From Sansalvadorimonas sp965243775 (GTDB taxonomy: Bacteria > Pseudomonadota > Gammaproteobacteria > Pseudomonadales > Endozoicomonadaceae): DNA of 64,000 nucleotides. The position numbers and the translations under genes are program-made. The notes below the pieces were generated by a model. That model was not told the origin of the DNA and did not search any database. It saw only the letters and a list, made by a program, of their open reading frames with translations. The stretch spans positions 1-64,000 of the forward strand of contig CBDEWF010000074.1 in NCBI GenBank assembly GCA_965243775.1, written 5' to 3'. The number at the start of each line of letters is the position of its first letter. The stretch's first letter is position 1. Shown here piece by piece: positions 7,315 through 15,419 of the stretch.

Positions 7315-9195
7315 TTGTTTTCTGGATTGTTAAAGCCAATATACTTTTGCCTTGTCCTGGTCATTGCCACAGTTCAACCTGCCAGTTCAGGTACAAATAA
7401 GCAGGAGAGCTGCACTCTCGTTTTACCCGCAGGCGAAGGGGAGACAGAGATTCTATCAACAGGAGCCATACGCACTCACGCCTCAGCGGCCCACCCACTG
7501 GATGACACTTACTGTGTGTCTGTTTCAGGTGAAGGTTTCGAATGTCGGGGCATTGAAAGTGCATCCCGAATAAGGGTGCCACACCTGGATGATGACACCC
7601 TCAATTTGAGTGCTCCAGGATCAGCTTGCACAGCAACGTCCCGTTCAGGCACCCCGCTACCTGAAACAGATGAGGTGATCATTGAAAAAGAATCATGGGT
7701 TCCACTTAGGATGTCTCTCAATCCTGGGGTACTGGTCTGGGAAATTCATTGCCAGAGGGGGGTTAAAAAAGAACCCTCTGTTACCTCTTCCGTTGAAAGT
7801 TATCCAGGTTACGACAGTCCTCTCACTCTGGAAGTGGAAATAGTGACGCAAAGTGAACAAGCTGCAGTATTCAGGAAGAAGCGCAACACCACCTGTGGCT
7901 GCGACCTGTCCTTTGATTCGGTGAGCCTTCTTGAATCCCACCGCCGGGGCAGCACGGATGCGCGTTGCAAGGGCAAGCGCAACACCACCTGTGGCTGCGG
8001 CCTGTCCTTTGATTCGGTGAACCTTCTTACCTCCCACCGCCAGGGCAGCACGGATGCGCGCTGCAAGGGCAAGCGCAACACCACCTGTGGCTGCGGCCTG
8101 TCCTTTGATTCGGTGAGCCTTCTTAACTCCCACCGCCAGGGCAGCACGGATGCGCGTTGCAAGGGCAAGTGGAACACTACCTGTAGCTGCGGCCTGTCCT
8201 TTGATTCGGCGAGGCTTCTTAACTCCCATTGCCTGGGCAGCACGGATGCGCGTTGCAAGGGCAAGCGGAACACCACCTGTGGCTGCGGCCTGTCCTTTGA
8301 TTCGGCGAGGCTTCTTAAATCCCATCGCCGGGGCAGCACGGATGCGCATTGCAAGGGCAACACCACCTGTGGCTGCGGCCTGTCCTTTGATTCGGCCAGC
8401 CTTCTTGAATCCCACCGCCAGGGCAGCACGGATGCGCGCTGCAAGGGCAAGCGCAACACCACCTGTGGCTGCGGCCTGTCCTTTGATTCGGTGAACCTTC
8501 TTACCTCCCACCGCCGGGGCAGCACGGGTGCGCGCTGCAAGGGCAAGCGCAACACCACCTGTGGCTGCGGCCTGTCCTTTGATTCGGCCAGCCTTCTTGA
8601 ATCCCACCGCCGGGGCAGCACGGATGCGCGCTGCAAGGGCAAGCGCAACACCACCTGTGGCTGCGGCCTGTCCTTTGATTCGGCCAGCCTTCTTAACTCC
8701 CACCGCCAGGGCAGCACGGATGCGCGCTGCAAGGGTAAGCGCAACACCACCTGTGGCTGCGGCCTGTCCTTTGATTCGGTGAGGCTTCTTAACTCCCACC
8801 GCCAGGGCAGCACGGATGCGCGTTGCAAGGGCAAGTGGAACACTACCTGTAGCTGCGGCCTGTCCTTTAATTCGGTGAGGCTTCTTAACTCCCACCGCCA
8901 GGGCAGCACGGATGCGCGTTGCAAGGGCAAGTGGAACACTACCTGTAGCTGCGGCCTGTCCTTTGATTCGGCCAGCCTTCTTAACTCCCACCGCCGGGGC
9001 AGCACGGATGCGCGTTGCAAGGGCAAGTGGAACACTACCTGTAGCTGCGGCCTGTCCTTTGATTCGGTGAGGCTTCTTAACTCCCACCGCCAGGGCAGCA
9101 CGGATGCGCGTTGCAAGGGCAAGCGGAACAAAAGAGGGGGGGGGGACATAAAAGACTGTATCTATTCCGTAAGCGGTAATTCCTCCCCACATTAA
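7315..9195 (+). CDS. Secreted zinc-finger-like repeat protein, copy 1 (13 repeats)
   Basis: A 626-residue protein of unknown function. The start is TTG 7315 with AGGGA 8 nt upstream; no ATG is available and the same TTG is used in both relatives. Residues 1-26 form a Sec signal peptide (MFSGLLKPIYFCLVLVIATV, A-S-S cleavage region). Residues 27-188 are a domain shared only with copies 2 and 3. From 7879 to 9120 there are thirteen 32-residue repeats with the pattern C-X-C-X12-H-X8-C, for example TCGCGLSFDS..LL.SH then STDARCKGK. This recalls a C2H2/C2HC zinc finger with one residue fewer between the cysteines. Four repeats have CSC for CGC. Repeat positions 15, 16, 19 and 23 vary. The tail runs through a G10 tract into the next IS66 terminal repeat, which supplies the stop. 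Confidence 0.7.
   Translation: MFSGLLKPIYFCLVLVIATVQPASSGTNKQESCTLVLPAGEGETEILSTGAIRTHASAAHPLDDTYCVSVSGEGFECRGIESASRIRVPHLDDDTLNLSAPGSACTATSRSGTPLPETDEVIIEKESWVPLRMSLNPGVLVWEIHCQRGVKKEPSVTSSVESYPGYDSPLTLEVEIVTQSEQAAVFRKKRNTTCGCDLSFDSVSLLESHRRGSTDARCKGKRNTTCGCGLSFDSVNLLTSHRQGSTDARCKGKRNTTCGCGLSFDSVSLLNSHRQGSTDARCKGKWNTTCSCGLSFDSARLLNSHCLGSTDARCKGKRNTTCGCGLSFDSARLLKSHRRGSTDAHCKGNTTCGCGLSFDSASLLESHRQGSTDARCKGKRNTTCGCGLSFDSVNLLTSHRRGSTGARCKGKRNTTCGCGLSFDSASLLESHRRGSTDARCKGKRNTTCGCGLSFDSASLLNSHRQGSTDARCKGKRNTTCGCGLSFDSVRLLNSHRQGSTDARCKGKWNTTCSCGLSFNSVRLLNSHRQGSTDARCKGKWNTTCSCGLSFDSASLLNSHRRGSTDARCKGKWNTTCSCGLSFDSVRLLNSHRQGSTDARCKGKRNKRGGGDIKDCIYSVSGNSSPH
7879..9120 (+). repeat. 13 x 96-bp tandem coding repeats, array 1
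   Basis: There are thirteen near-identical 96-bp units; unit 6 lacks the two codons for Lys-Arg. The array is GC-rich compared with neighbouring genes and open in several frames on both strands, because 96 is a multiple of three and the unit has no stop codon in those frames. Confidence 0.95.
9136..9145 (+). repeat. Poly-G tract (G10) at 3' end of copy 1
   Basis: Ten consecutive G residues lie directly after the last repeat codons. The same tract is G10 in copy 2 (12384-12393) and G8 in copy 3 (15035-15042). Length changes by one or two bases switch the C-terminal reading frame. Confidence 0.9.
9169..9189 (+). repeat. IS66-type left terminal inverted repeat (copy B)
   Basis: It begins GTAAGCGGTAATTCCTCC. 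The complement of 15324-15344 matches it at 18 of 21 positions. IS66-family ends characteristically begin GTAA. It abuts the coding tail of repeat-protein copy 1. Confidence 0.75.
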
Positions 9196-9246
9196 TTTCC
9201 ATCAATTTCCTGTTTATGATCCTGATTTTTCATCAGGAACTCCCCA

Positions 9247-9537
9247 ATGTCTTCAGAATCTCTGGAATCTCTCTGGCGCGACCGCCTTCAACAGTGGCAG
9301 GAATCCAGCCTGACACAAACAGCATGGTGCCAGCAGAACAACCTGAACTCTCACCAGTTGTCTTACTGGAAACGGAAATTCCGTGACCAGTCCTCACGGG
9401 GTAAGCTGGTTCCTCTTTCCGTGCCCCCAGAAACAAGCAGGCTGACAACAGTGACTGTAACTTTACCTTCAGGTATCCATCTGAAAGTTCAGACTGACAA
9501 CATCATTGACCTGGTTCGGGAGCTGGCTCGCCTATGA
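9247..9537 (+). CDS. tnpA: IS66 accessory protein TnpA
   Basis: A 96-residue intact IS66 TnpA-type protein (MSSESLESLWRDRLQQWQES, then QQNNLNSHQLSYWKRKFRDQ), a helix-turn-helix accessory factor needed with TnpB and TnpC for IS66 transposition. It is the only undamaged tnpA of the three copies: codon 16 is CAG here but TAG in copies A and C. Its stop overlaps the tnpB start as ATGA. Without intact TnpB and TnpC it has no local partners. Confidence 0.85.
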   Translation: MSSESLESLWRDRLQQWQESSLTQTAWCQQNNLNSHQLSYWKRKFRDQSSRGKLVPLSVPPETSRLTTVTVTLPSGIHLKVQTDNIIDLVRELARL

Positions 9538-10486
9538 TTCGTCCAGCTACAGACATTGAAGTATTTCTCTACGCCGAGCCTGTGGATATGCGTAAGTCCA
9601 TTGATGGGCTGGCCTGTCGTCCTCAAAGCCCAGGTTCAAGCTCTTCAGAATCAGTTCTCTGTTCTTGAGGAGCAGGTTCGTCTGCTGATTCAGAAGCGTT
9701 TCGGCGCATCCAGTGAAAAATCTTCTCCTGACCAATATGGCCTGTTCAATGAAGCCGAACAGGATCTGCCTGAAGACACAGATGCAATCGAGACGGCTGA
9801 AGTTCCTGCCCATCAGCGCAAAAAGGCCGGGCGCAGACCGCTGCTTGCACACCTGTCCCGTATCCGTGAAGAACACGGTCTGCCAGAAGATGAGAAGGTC
9901 TTCTCCTGCTGTGGCAACCAGAATTTGCACCGGATCGGCGAAGAGGTGAGTGAATAGCTGGATATTATCCCGGCCAAAATCCAGGTGATTCGGCATGTGC
10001 GCCCCAAGTATGCCAGTCGTGCCTGTGAAGGTGCTGAAGAAGCTGGGTAAAACCCCACAGAGCCAGTCCTATATGTGGGTGCAGGTCGCAGAACCGGAGC
10101 AGTTACGACAGTGGCTCGATAAATCCCTGCCCCAGGTACCCCCGAAAACCTTACTGAGCAAAGCCCTGCACTACCTTCACAACCAGTGGGACAAACTCAT
10201 CCGTTACTGTGATGAGGGCTACCTGCGTATGGATAACAACCTGGCAGAAAACGCGATCCGCCCTTTCGTGGTGGGGCGCAAGGCGTAGCTGTTCAGCAAC
10301 AGCCAAAAGGGAGCTGATGCCAGTGCCAATCTGTACAGCCTGATTGAAACCGCCAAAGCTTGTGGTGTGGAACCCTATGCTTACCAGAAAGAGGTTTTTA
10401 CCCAGTTGCCTTCCGTGAAATCTGTTGAAGATATTGAGCAGTTGCTTCCCTGGAATGTTCAGAGCATAGAAATCAACCGGGTTTAA
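9534..10486 (+). pseudogene. IS66 tnpB-tnpC fusion remnant, copy B
   Basis: tnpB begins normally at 9534, but after the DMRKSIDGLA codons (about 9610) the sequence jumps into tnpC. tnpC is recognisable by its leucine-zipper region (VLEEQVRLLIQKRFGASSEK), the KKAGR segment and the zinc-binding CCGNQNLHRIGEEVSE. A TAG at 9955-9957 replaces the Gln codon of copy C. A further deletion joins this to EPEQLRQWLDKSLPQVPPKT and the MDNNLAENAIRPFVVGRKA block, where another TAG (10286-10288) interrupts. The C terminus ends at 10486. Confidence 0.8.
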
Positions 10487-10543
10487 AATGGCCCCTGACT
10501 GTTCTGCTAACCTTTAAGGCCGGTTTGGTTCAGGGAAGCTGAC

Positions 10544-12413
10544 TTGTTTTCTGGATTGTTAAAGCCAACATACTTTTTCCTTATCCTGGTCATTGCCACA
10601 GTTCAACCTGCCAGTTCAGGTACAAATAAGCAGGAGAGCTGCACTCTCGTTTTACCCGCAGGCGAAGGGGAGACAGAGATTCTCTCAACAGGAGCCATAC
10701 GCACTCACGCCCCAGCGGCCCACCCACTGGATGATACTTACTGTGTGCCTGTTTCAGGTGAAGGTTTCGAATGTCGGGGCATTGAAAGTGCATCCCGAAT
10801 AAGGGTGCCACACCTGGATGATGACACCCTCAAATTGAGTGCTCCAGGATCAGCTTGCACAGCAACGTCCCGTTCAGGCACCCCGCCACCTGAAACAGAT
10901 GAGGTGATCATTGAAAAAGAATCATGGGATCCACTTATGATGTCTCTCAATCCTGAGCTATTGGCCTGGGAAATTCATTGCCAGAGGGTGGTTAAAAAAG
11001 AACCCTCTGTTACCTCTTCCTTTGATAGTTATTCCAGGTTACGACAGTCCTCTCACTCTGGAAGTGGAAATAGTGACGCAAAGTGAACAAGCTGCAGTAT
11101 TCAGGAAGAAGCGCAACACCACCTGTGGCTGCGGCCTGTCCTTTGATTCGGCGAGGCTTCTTGAATCCCACCGCCAGGTCAGCACGGATGCGCGCTGCAA
11201 GGGCAAGCGCAACACCTCCTGTGGCTGCGGCCTGTCCTTTGATTCGGTGAGCCTTCTTAACTCCCACCGCCTGGGTAGCACGGATGCGCGTTGCAAGGGC
11301 AAGCAGAACACCACCTGTGGCTGCGGCCTGTCCTTTGATTCGGTGAGCCTTCTTAACTCCCACCGCCTGGGCAGCACGGATGCGCGCTGCAAGGGCAAGC
11401 GCAACACCACCTGTGGCTGCGGCCTGTCCTTTGATTCGGTGAACCTTCTTAACTCCCACCGCCGGGGCAGCACGGATGCACGCTGCAAGGGCAAGGGCAA
11501 GGGCAAGCGCAGCATCACCTGTGGCTGCGGCCTGTCCTTTGATTCGGCGAGGCTTCTTGACTCCCACCGCCAGGTCAGCACGGATGCGCGCTGCAAGGGC
11601 AAGCAGAACACCACCTGTGGCTGCGGCTTGCCCTTTGATTCGGCGAGGCTTCTTGAATCCCACCGCCGGGGCAGCACGGATGCGCGCTGCAAGGGCAAGC
11701 GCAACACCATCTGTGGCTGCGGCCTGCCCTTTGATTCGGCGAGGCTTCTTGAATCTCACCGCCAGGGCAGCACGGATGCGCGCTGCAAGGGCAAGCGCAA
11801 CACCACCTGTGGCTGCGGCCTGTCCTTTGATTCGGTGAACCTTCTTAACTCCCACCGCCGGGGCAGCACGGATGCACGTTGCAAGGGCAAGCGCAACACC
11901 ACCTGTGGCTGCGGCCTGTCCTTTGATTCGGTGAACCTTCTTATCTCCCACCGCCGGGGCAGCACGGATGCGCGTTGCAAGGGCAAGCGCAACACCACCT
12001 GTGGCTGCGGCCTGTCCTTTGATTCGGCCAGCCTTCTTAACTCCCACCGCCGGGGCAGCACGGATGCGCGTTGCAAGGGCAAGCGCAACACCACCTGTGG
12101 CTGCGGCCTGTCCTTTGATTCGGCCAGCCTTCTTAACTCCCACTGCCGGGGCAGCACGGATGCGCGCTGCAAGGGCAAGCGCAGCACCACCTGTGGCTGC
12201 GGCCTGTCCTTTGATTCGGCGAGGCTTCTTGAATCCCACCGCCGGGGCAGCACGGATGCGCGTTGCAAGGGCAAGCGCAACACCACCTGTGGCTGCGGCC
12301 TGTCCTTTGATTCGGCCAGCCTTCTTGAATCCCACCGCCGGGGCAGCACGGATGCGCGCTGCAAGGGCAAGCGGAACAAAAGAGGGGGGGGGGAACATAA
12401 AAGTAAGCGGTAA
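10544..12413 (+). pseudogene. Secreted zinc-finger-like repeat protein, copy 2 (frameshifted)
   Basis: It has the same TTG start, signal peptide and N-terminal domain as copies 1 and 3, but one extra T (AGTTATTCCAGG instead of AGTTATCCAGG, near 11034) shifts the frame. The first product ends at 11086 after 180 residues, before any repeat. The thirteen repeats (11109-12368) remain open in the second frame from about 11022 to 12413, so the break is recent. Without the extra base the protein would be about 620 residues. The end of the frame runs through G10 into the next IS66 terminal repeat, whose GTAAGCGGTAA supplies the stop. Unit 4 is followed by an extra KGKG. Confidence 0.75.
11109..12368 (+). 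repeat. 13 x 96-bp tandem coding repeats, array 2
   Basis: There are thirteen units plus a 12-bp insertion (two extra Lys-Gly pairs) after unit 4. Variants not seen in array 1 include LPF for LSF in units 6-7 and QVS for QGS in units 1 and 5. Confidence 0.95.
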
Positions 12414-12423
12414 TTCCTCCCCA
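12403..12423 (+). repeat. IS66-type left terminal inverted repeat (copy C)
   Basis: It is identical to 9169-9189 and pairs with the right end at 15324-15344. It abuts the previous array after ACATAAAA, 15 bp further into the shared tail than is the case for copy B, so the two junctions are not the same event or were trimmed differently. Confidence 0.75.
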
Positions 12424-12480
12424 CATTAATTTCCATCAATTCCCTGTTTATGATCCTGATTTTTCATCAGGAACTCCCCA

Positions 12481-12771
12481 ATGTTTTCAGAATCTCTGGA
12501 ATCTCTCTGGCGCAACCGCCTTCAATAGTGGCAGGAATCCGGCCTGACACAAACAGCATGGTGCCAGCAGAACAACCTGAACTCTCACCAGTTGTCTTAC
12601 TGGAAACGGAAATTCCGTGACCAGTCCTCACGGGGTAAGCTGGTTCCTCTTTCCGTGCCCCCAGAAACAAGCAGGCTGACGACAGTGACTTTAACTTTAC
12701 CTTCAGGTATCCATCTGAAAGTTCAGACTGACAACATCATTGACCTGGTTCGGGAGCTGGCTCGCCTATGA
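12481..12771 (+). pseudogene. IS66 tnpA, copy C (nonsense codon)
   Basis: It is collinear with the intact copy at 9247 but, like copy A, has TAG in place of the CAG codon 16 (12526-12528). It otherwise remains open to the ATGA overlap with tnpB at 12768. Confidence 0.8.
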
Positions 12772-13336
12772 TTCGTCCAGCTACAGACATTGAAGTATTT
12801 CTCTACGCCGAGCCTGTGGATATGCGTAAGTCCATTGATGGGCTGGCCTGTCGTCCTCAAAGCCCAGGTTCAAGCTCTTCAGAATCAGTTCTCTGTTCTT
12901 GAGGAGCAGGTTCGTCTGCTGATTCAGAAGCGTTTCGGTGCATCCAGTGAAAAACCTTCTCCTGACCAATATGGCCTGTTCAATGAAGCCGAACAGGATC
13001 TGCCTGAAGACACAGATGCGATCGAGTCAGCTGAAGAAGAGATCACAGTTCCTGCCCATCAGCGCAAAAAGGCCGGGCGCAAACCTTTGCCTGCACACCT
13101 GCCTCGTATCCGTGAAGAACATGATCTCCCAGAAGATGAGAAGGTCTGCTCCTGCTGTGGCAACCAGAATTTGCACAGAATCGGCGAAGAGGTAAGCGAA
13201 CAGCTGGATATTATCCCGGCCAAAATCCACGTGATTCAGCATGTTCGCCCCAAGTATGCCTTCCGTGAAATCTGTTGAAGATATTGAGCAGTTGCTTCCC
13301 TGGAATGTTCAGAGCATAGAAATCAAGCGGGTTTAA
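12768..13336 (+). pseudogene. IS66 tnpB-tnpC fusion remnant, copy C
   Basis: It has the same tnpB-to-tnpC deletion junction as copy B (after DMRKSIDGLA), so the deletion predates their separation. The tnpC N-terminal part is open from 12790 (leucine zipper, KKAGR, CCGNQNLHRIGEEVSEQLDI) to 13278. A larger second deletion joins VRPKYA directly to the C-terminal SVKSVEDIEQLLPWNV block ending at 13336. Confidence 0.8.
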
Positions 13337-13393
13337 AATGGCCCCTGACTGTTCTGCTAACCTTTAAGGCTGGTTTGGTTCAGGGAAGCTGAC

Positions 13394-15103
13394 TTGTTTT
13401 CTGGATTGTTAAAGCCAACATACTTTTGCCTTGTCCTGGTCATTGCCACAGTTCAACCAGCCAGTTCAGGTACAAATAAGCAGGAGAGCTGCACTCTCGT
13501 TTTACCCGCTGGTGAAGGGGAGACAGAGATTCTCTCAACAGGAGCCATACGCACTCAAGCCCCAGCGGCCCACCCACTGGATGATACTTACTGTGTGCCT
13601 GTTTCAGGTGAAGGTTTCGAATGTCGGGGCATTGAAAGTGCATCCCGAATAAGGGTGCCACACCTGGATGATGACACCCTCAAATTGAGTGCTCCAGGAT
13701 CAGCTTGCACAGCAACGTCCCGTTCAAGCACCCCGCCACCTGGAACAGATGAGGTGATCATTGAAAAAGAATCATCGGATCCACTTATGGTGTCTCTCAA
13801 TCCTGAGCAATTGGCCTGGGAAATTCATTGGGTGGTTAAAAAAGAACCCTCTGTTACCACTTCCGTTGAAAGTTATCCAGGTTACGACAGTCCTCTCACT
13901 CTGGAAGTGGAAATAGTGACGCAAAGTGAACAAACTGCAGTATTCAGGAAGAAGCGCAACACCACCTGTGGCTGCGGCCTGTCCTTTGATTCGGTGAGCC
14001 TTCTTAACTCCCACCGCCAGGGCAGCACGGATGCTCGCTGCAAGGGCAAGCTGAACACCACCTGTGGCTGCGGCCTGTCCTTTGATTCGGCGAGGCTTCT
14101 TGAATCCCACCGCCGGGGCAGCACGGATGCGCGTTGCAAGGGCAAGCGCAACACCACCTGTGGCTGCGGCCTGTCCTTTGATTCGGCCAGCCTTCTTAAC
14201 TCCCACCGCCTGGGCAGCACGAATGCGCGCTGCAAGGGCAAGCGCAACACCACCTGTGGCTGCGGCCTGTCCTTTGATTCGGTGAGCCTTCTTATCTCCC
14301 ACTGCCAGGGCAGCACGGATGCGCGCTGCAAGGGCAAGCGCAACACCACCTGTGGCTGCGGCCTGTCCTTTGATTCGGCGAGGCTTCTTGAATCCCACCG
14401 CCAGGGCAGCACGGATGCGCGCTGCAAGGGCAAGCGCAACACCACCTGTGGCTGCGGCCTGTCCTTTGATTCGGTGAGGCTTCTTAACTCCCACCGCCAG
14501 GGCAGCACGGATGCGCGCTGCAAGGGCAAGCTGAACACCACCTGTGACTGCGGCCTGTCCTTTGATTCGGCGAGGCTTCTTGAATCCCACCGCCAGGGCA
14601 GCACGGATGCGCGTTGCAAGGGCAAGCGCAACACCACCTGTGGCTGCGGCCTGTCCTTTGATTCGGTGAGCCTTCTTACCTCCCACCGCCAGGGCGGCAC
14701 GGATGCGCGTTGCAAGGGCAAGGGCAAGCGCAAGCGCAACACCACCTGTGGCTGCGGCCTGTCCTTTGATTCGGCAAGGCTTCTTAACTCCCACCGCCAG
14801 GGCAGCACGGATGCGCGCTGCAAGGGCAAGCGCAACACCACCTGTGGCTGCGGCCTGTCCTTTGATTCGGTGAGCCTTCTTACCTCCCACCGCCAGGGCA
14901 GCACGGATGCACGCTGCAAGGGCAAGCTGAACACCACCTGTGGCTGCGGCCTGTCCTTTGATTCGGTGAACCTTCTTGCCTCCCACCGCCGGGGCAGCAC
15001 GGATGCGCGCTGCAAGGGCAAGCGGAACAAAAGAGGGGGGGGACATAAAAGACTGTATCTATTCCTACAAAAAGATGATCACAATTTCTCTTTTCAGCTA
15101 TAA
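13394..15103 (+). CDS. Secreted zinc-finger-like repeat protein, copy 3 (11 repeats)
   Basis: A 569-residue protein with the same plan as copy 1: TTG start with AGGGA upstream, Sec signal peptide ending around A-S-S-G (residues 23-26), an N-terminal domain of about 160 residues, and eleven 32-residue repeats (13952-15019) with C-X-C-X12-H-X8-C. In each repeat F12, L18 and H21 fall where a C2H2 zinc finger has its core Phe, Leu and first His. The residues corresponding to DNA-contact positions -1, 3 and 6 are constant (Ser, Leu, Ser), so sequence-specific DNA binding is not suggested. The G8 tract puts the tail in a third frame (HKRLYLFLQKDDHN...), ending at its own stop rather than in an IS end. 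Function unknown; the signal peptide argues for export. Confidence 0.7.
   Translation: MFSGLLKPTYFCLVLVIATVQPASSGTNKQESCTLVLPAGEGETEILSTGAIRTQAPAAHPLDDTYCVPVSGEGFECRGIESASRIRVPHLDDDTLKLSAPGSACTATSRSSTPPPGTDEVIIEKESSDPLMVSLNPEQLAWEIHWVVKKEPSVTTSVESYPGYDSPLTLEVEIVTQSEQTAVFRKKRNTTCGCGLSFDSVSLLNSHRQGSTDARCKGKLNTTCGCGLSFDSARLLESHRRGSTDARCKGKRNTTCGCGLSFDSASLLNSHRLGSTNARCKGKRNTTCGCGLSFDSVSLLISHCQGSTDARCKGKRNTTCGCGLSFDSARLLESHRQGSTDARCKGKRNTTCGCGLSFDSVRLLNSHRQGSTDARCKGKLNTTCDCGLSFDSARLLESHRQGSTDARCKGKRNTTCGCGLSFDSVSLLTSHRQGGTDARCKGKGKRKRNTTCGCGLSFDSARLLNSHRQGSTDARCKGKRNTTCGCGLSFDSVSLLTSHRQGSTDARCKGKLNTTCGCGLSFDSVNLLASHRRGSTDARCKGKRNKRGGGHKRLYLFLQKDDHNFSFQL
13952..15019 (+). repeat. 11 x 96-bp tandem coding repeats, array 3
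   Basis: There are eleven units plus a 12-bp insertion (Gly-Lys-Arg-Lys region) after unit 8. Units starting KLNTT are found only in this array. Confidence 0.95.
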
Positions 15104-15323
15104 CAAATATTAATATACGAAGAGTGTCAAATATTTTTGTGGACATAGCGGTACTTGGAAGTACCGTCTGAGGTTCATATCAGAGTCAACTTAAGCACAA
15201 TGTAAGCACAATGGTTGCTGGTATAGTCAGCCTCTCTGACTTATTGGTTAAATGCTAAGAGTATCAACATTCATCAAAGAGGGATTGCATCAGGATTACA
15301 CCTGATCCAGCAAGACAACCAGA

Positions 15324-15344
15324 TGGGTAGAAATCACCGCTTAC
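15324..15344 (-). repeat. IS66-type right terminal inverted repeat
   Basis: Read on the minus strand it starts GTAAGCGGTGATTTCTACCC, matching the left ends at 9169 and 12403 at 18 of 21 positions. It is the only right end found for the three units. Confidence 0.7.
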
Positions 15345-15347
15345 CTT

Positions 15348-15387
15348 AGTATGAATCTTTATTACTCAGTATGAGACTTTATTACTC
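15348..15387 (-). repeat. Tandem pair of 20-bp repeats at right island edge
   Basis: AGTATGAATCTTTATTACTC and AGTATGAGACTTTATTACTC lie back to back. Their complement is the motif found three times at 4543-4682, so the two island edges carry the same motif in opposite orientation. Confidence 0.75.
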
Positions 15388-15419
15388 ACCCACACAGTTA
15401 CATGATTTTCTAAGGATTT

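Larger units (their letters stand above)
9169..10486 (+). mobile_element. IS66-family remnant, copy B
   Basis: It has the left terminal repeat, an intact tnpA, a tnpB cut after about 25 codons and fused to a tnpC fragment, and a tnpC with at least two nonsense codons. The left leader includes the hairpin CCTGATTTTTCATCAGG just before tnpA. It cannot encode a complete transposase. Confidence 0.8.
12403..15344 (+). mobile_element. IS66-derived transposon with repeat-protein passenger gene (copy C)
   Basis: This is the most complete unit: left repeat at 12403, damaged tnpA/tnpB/tnpC (12481-13336), the repeat-protein gene (13394-15103), a non-coding 3' region and a right repeat ending CCGCTTAC at 15344. 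The ends match at 18 of 21 positions. No 8-bp target duplication is visible (12395-12402 differs from 15345-15352), as expected if the left junction was formed by recombination. The passenger gene lies inside the element's ends. Confidence 0.65.
15104..15419. other. Right edge of island, non-coding
   Basis: No gene is visible. It holds the 3' region of the repeat-protein unit, the right IS66-type end (15324-15344) and two tandem 20-bp repeats (15348-15387), and then meets the glmS stop. Confidence 0.5.

Noticed and set aside
7693..9192. Long minus-strand and alternative plus-strand open frames across the 96-bp repeat arrays
   Set aside because: The unit length is a multiple of three and lacks stops in several frames, so all such frames are automatically open. 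Only the plus-strand frame continues into a signal peptide and a conserved N-terminal domain with a ribosome binding site.
7879..15019. CRISPR array or satellite DNA
   Set aside because: The units are 96-bp coding repeats without spacers; codon-level variation and a conserved Cys/His pattern show that they are protein repeats.
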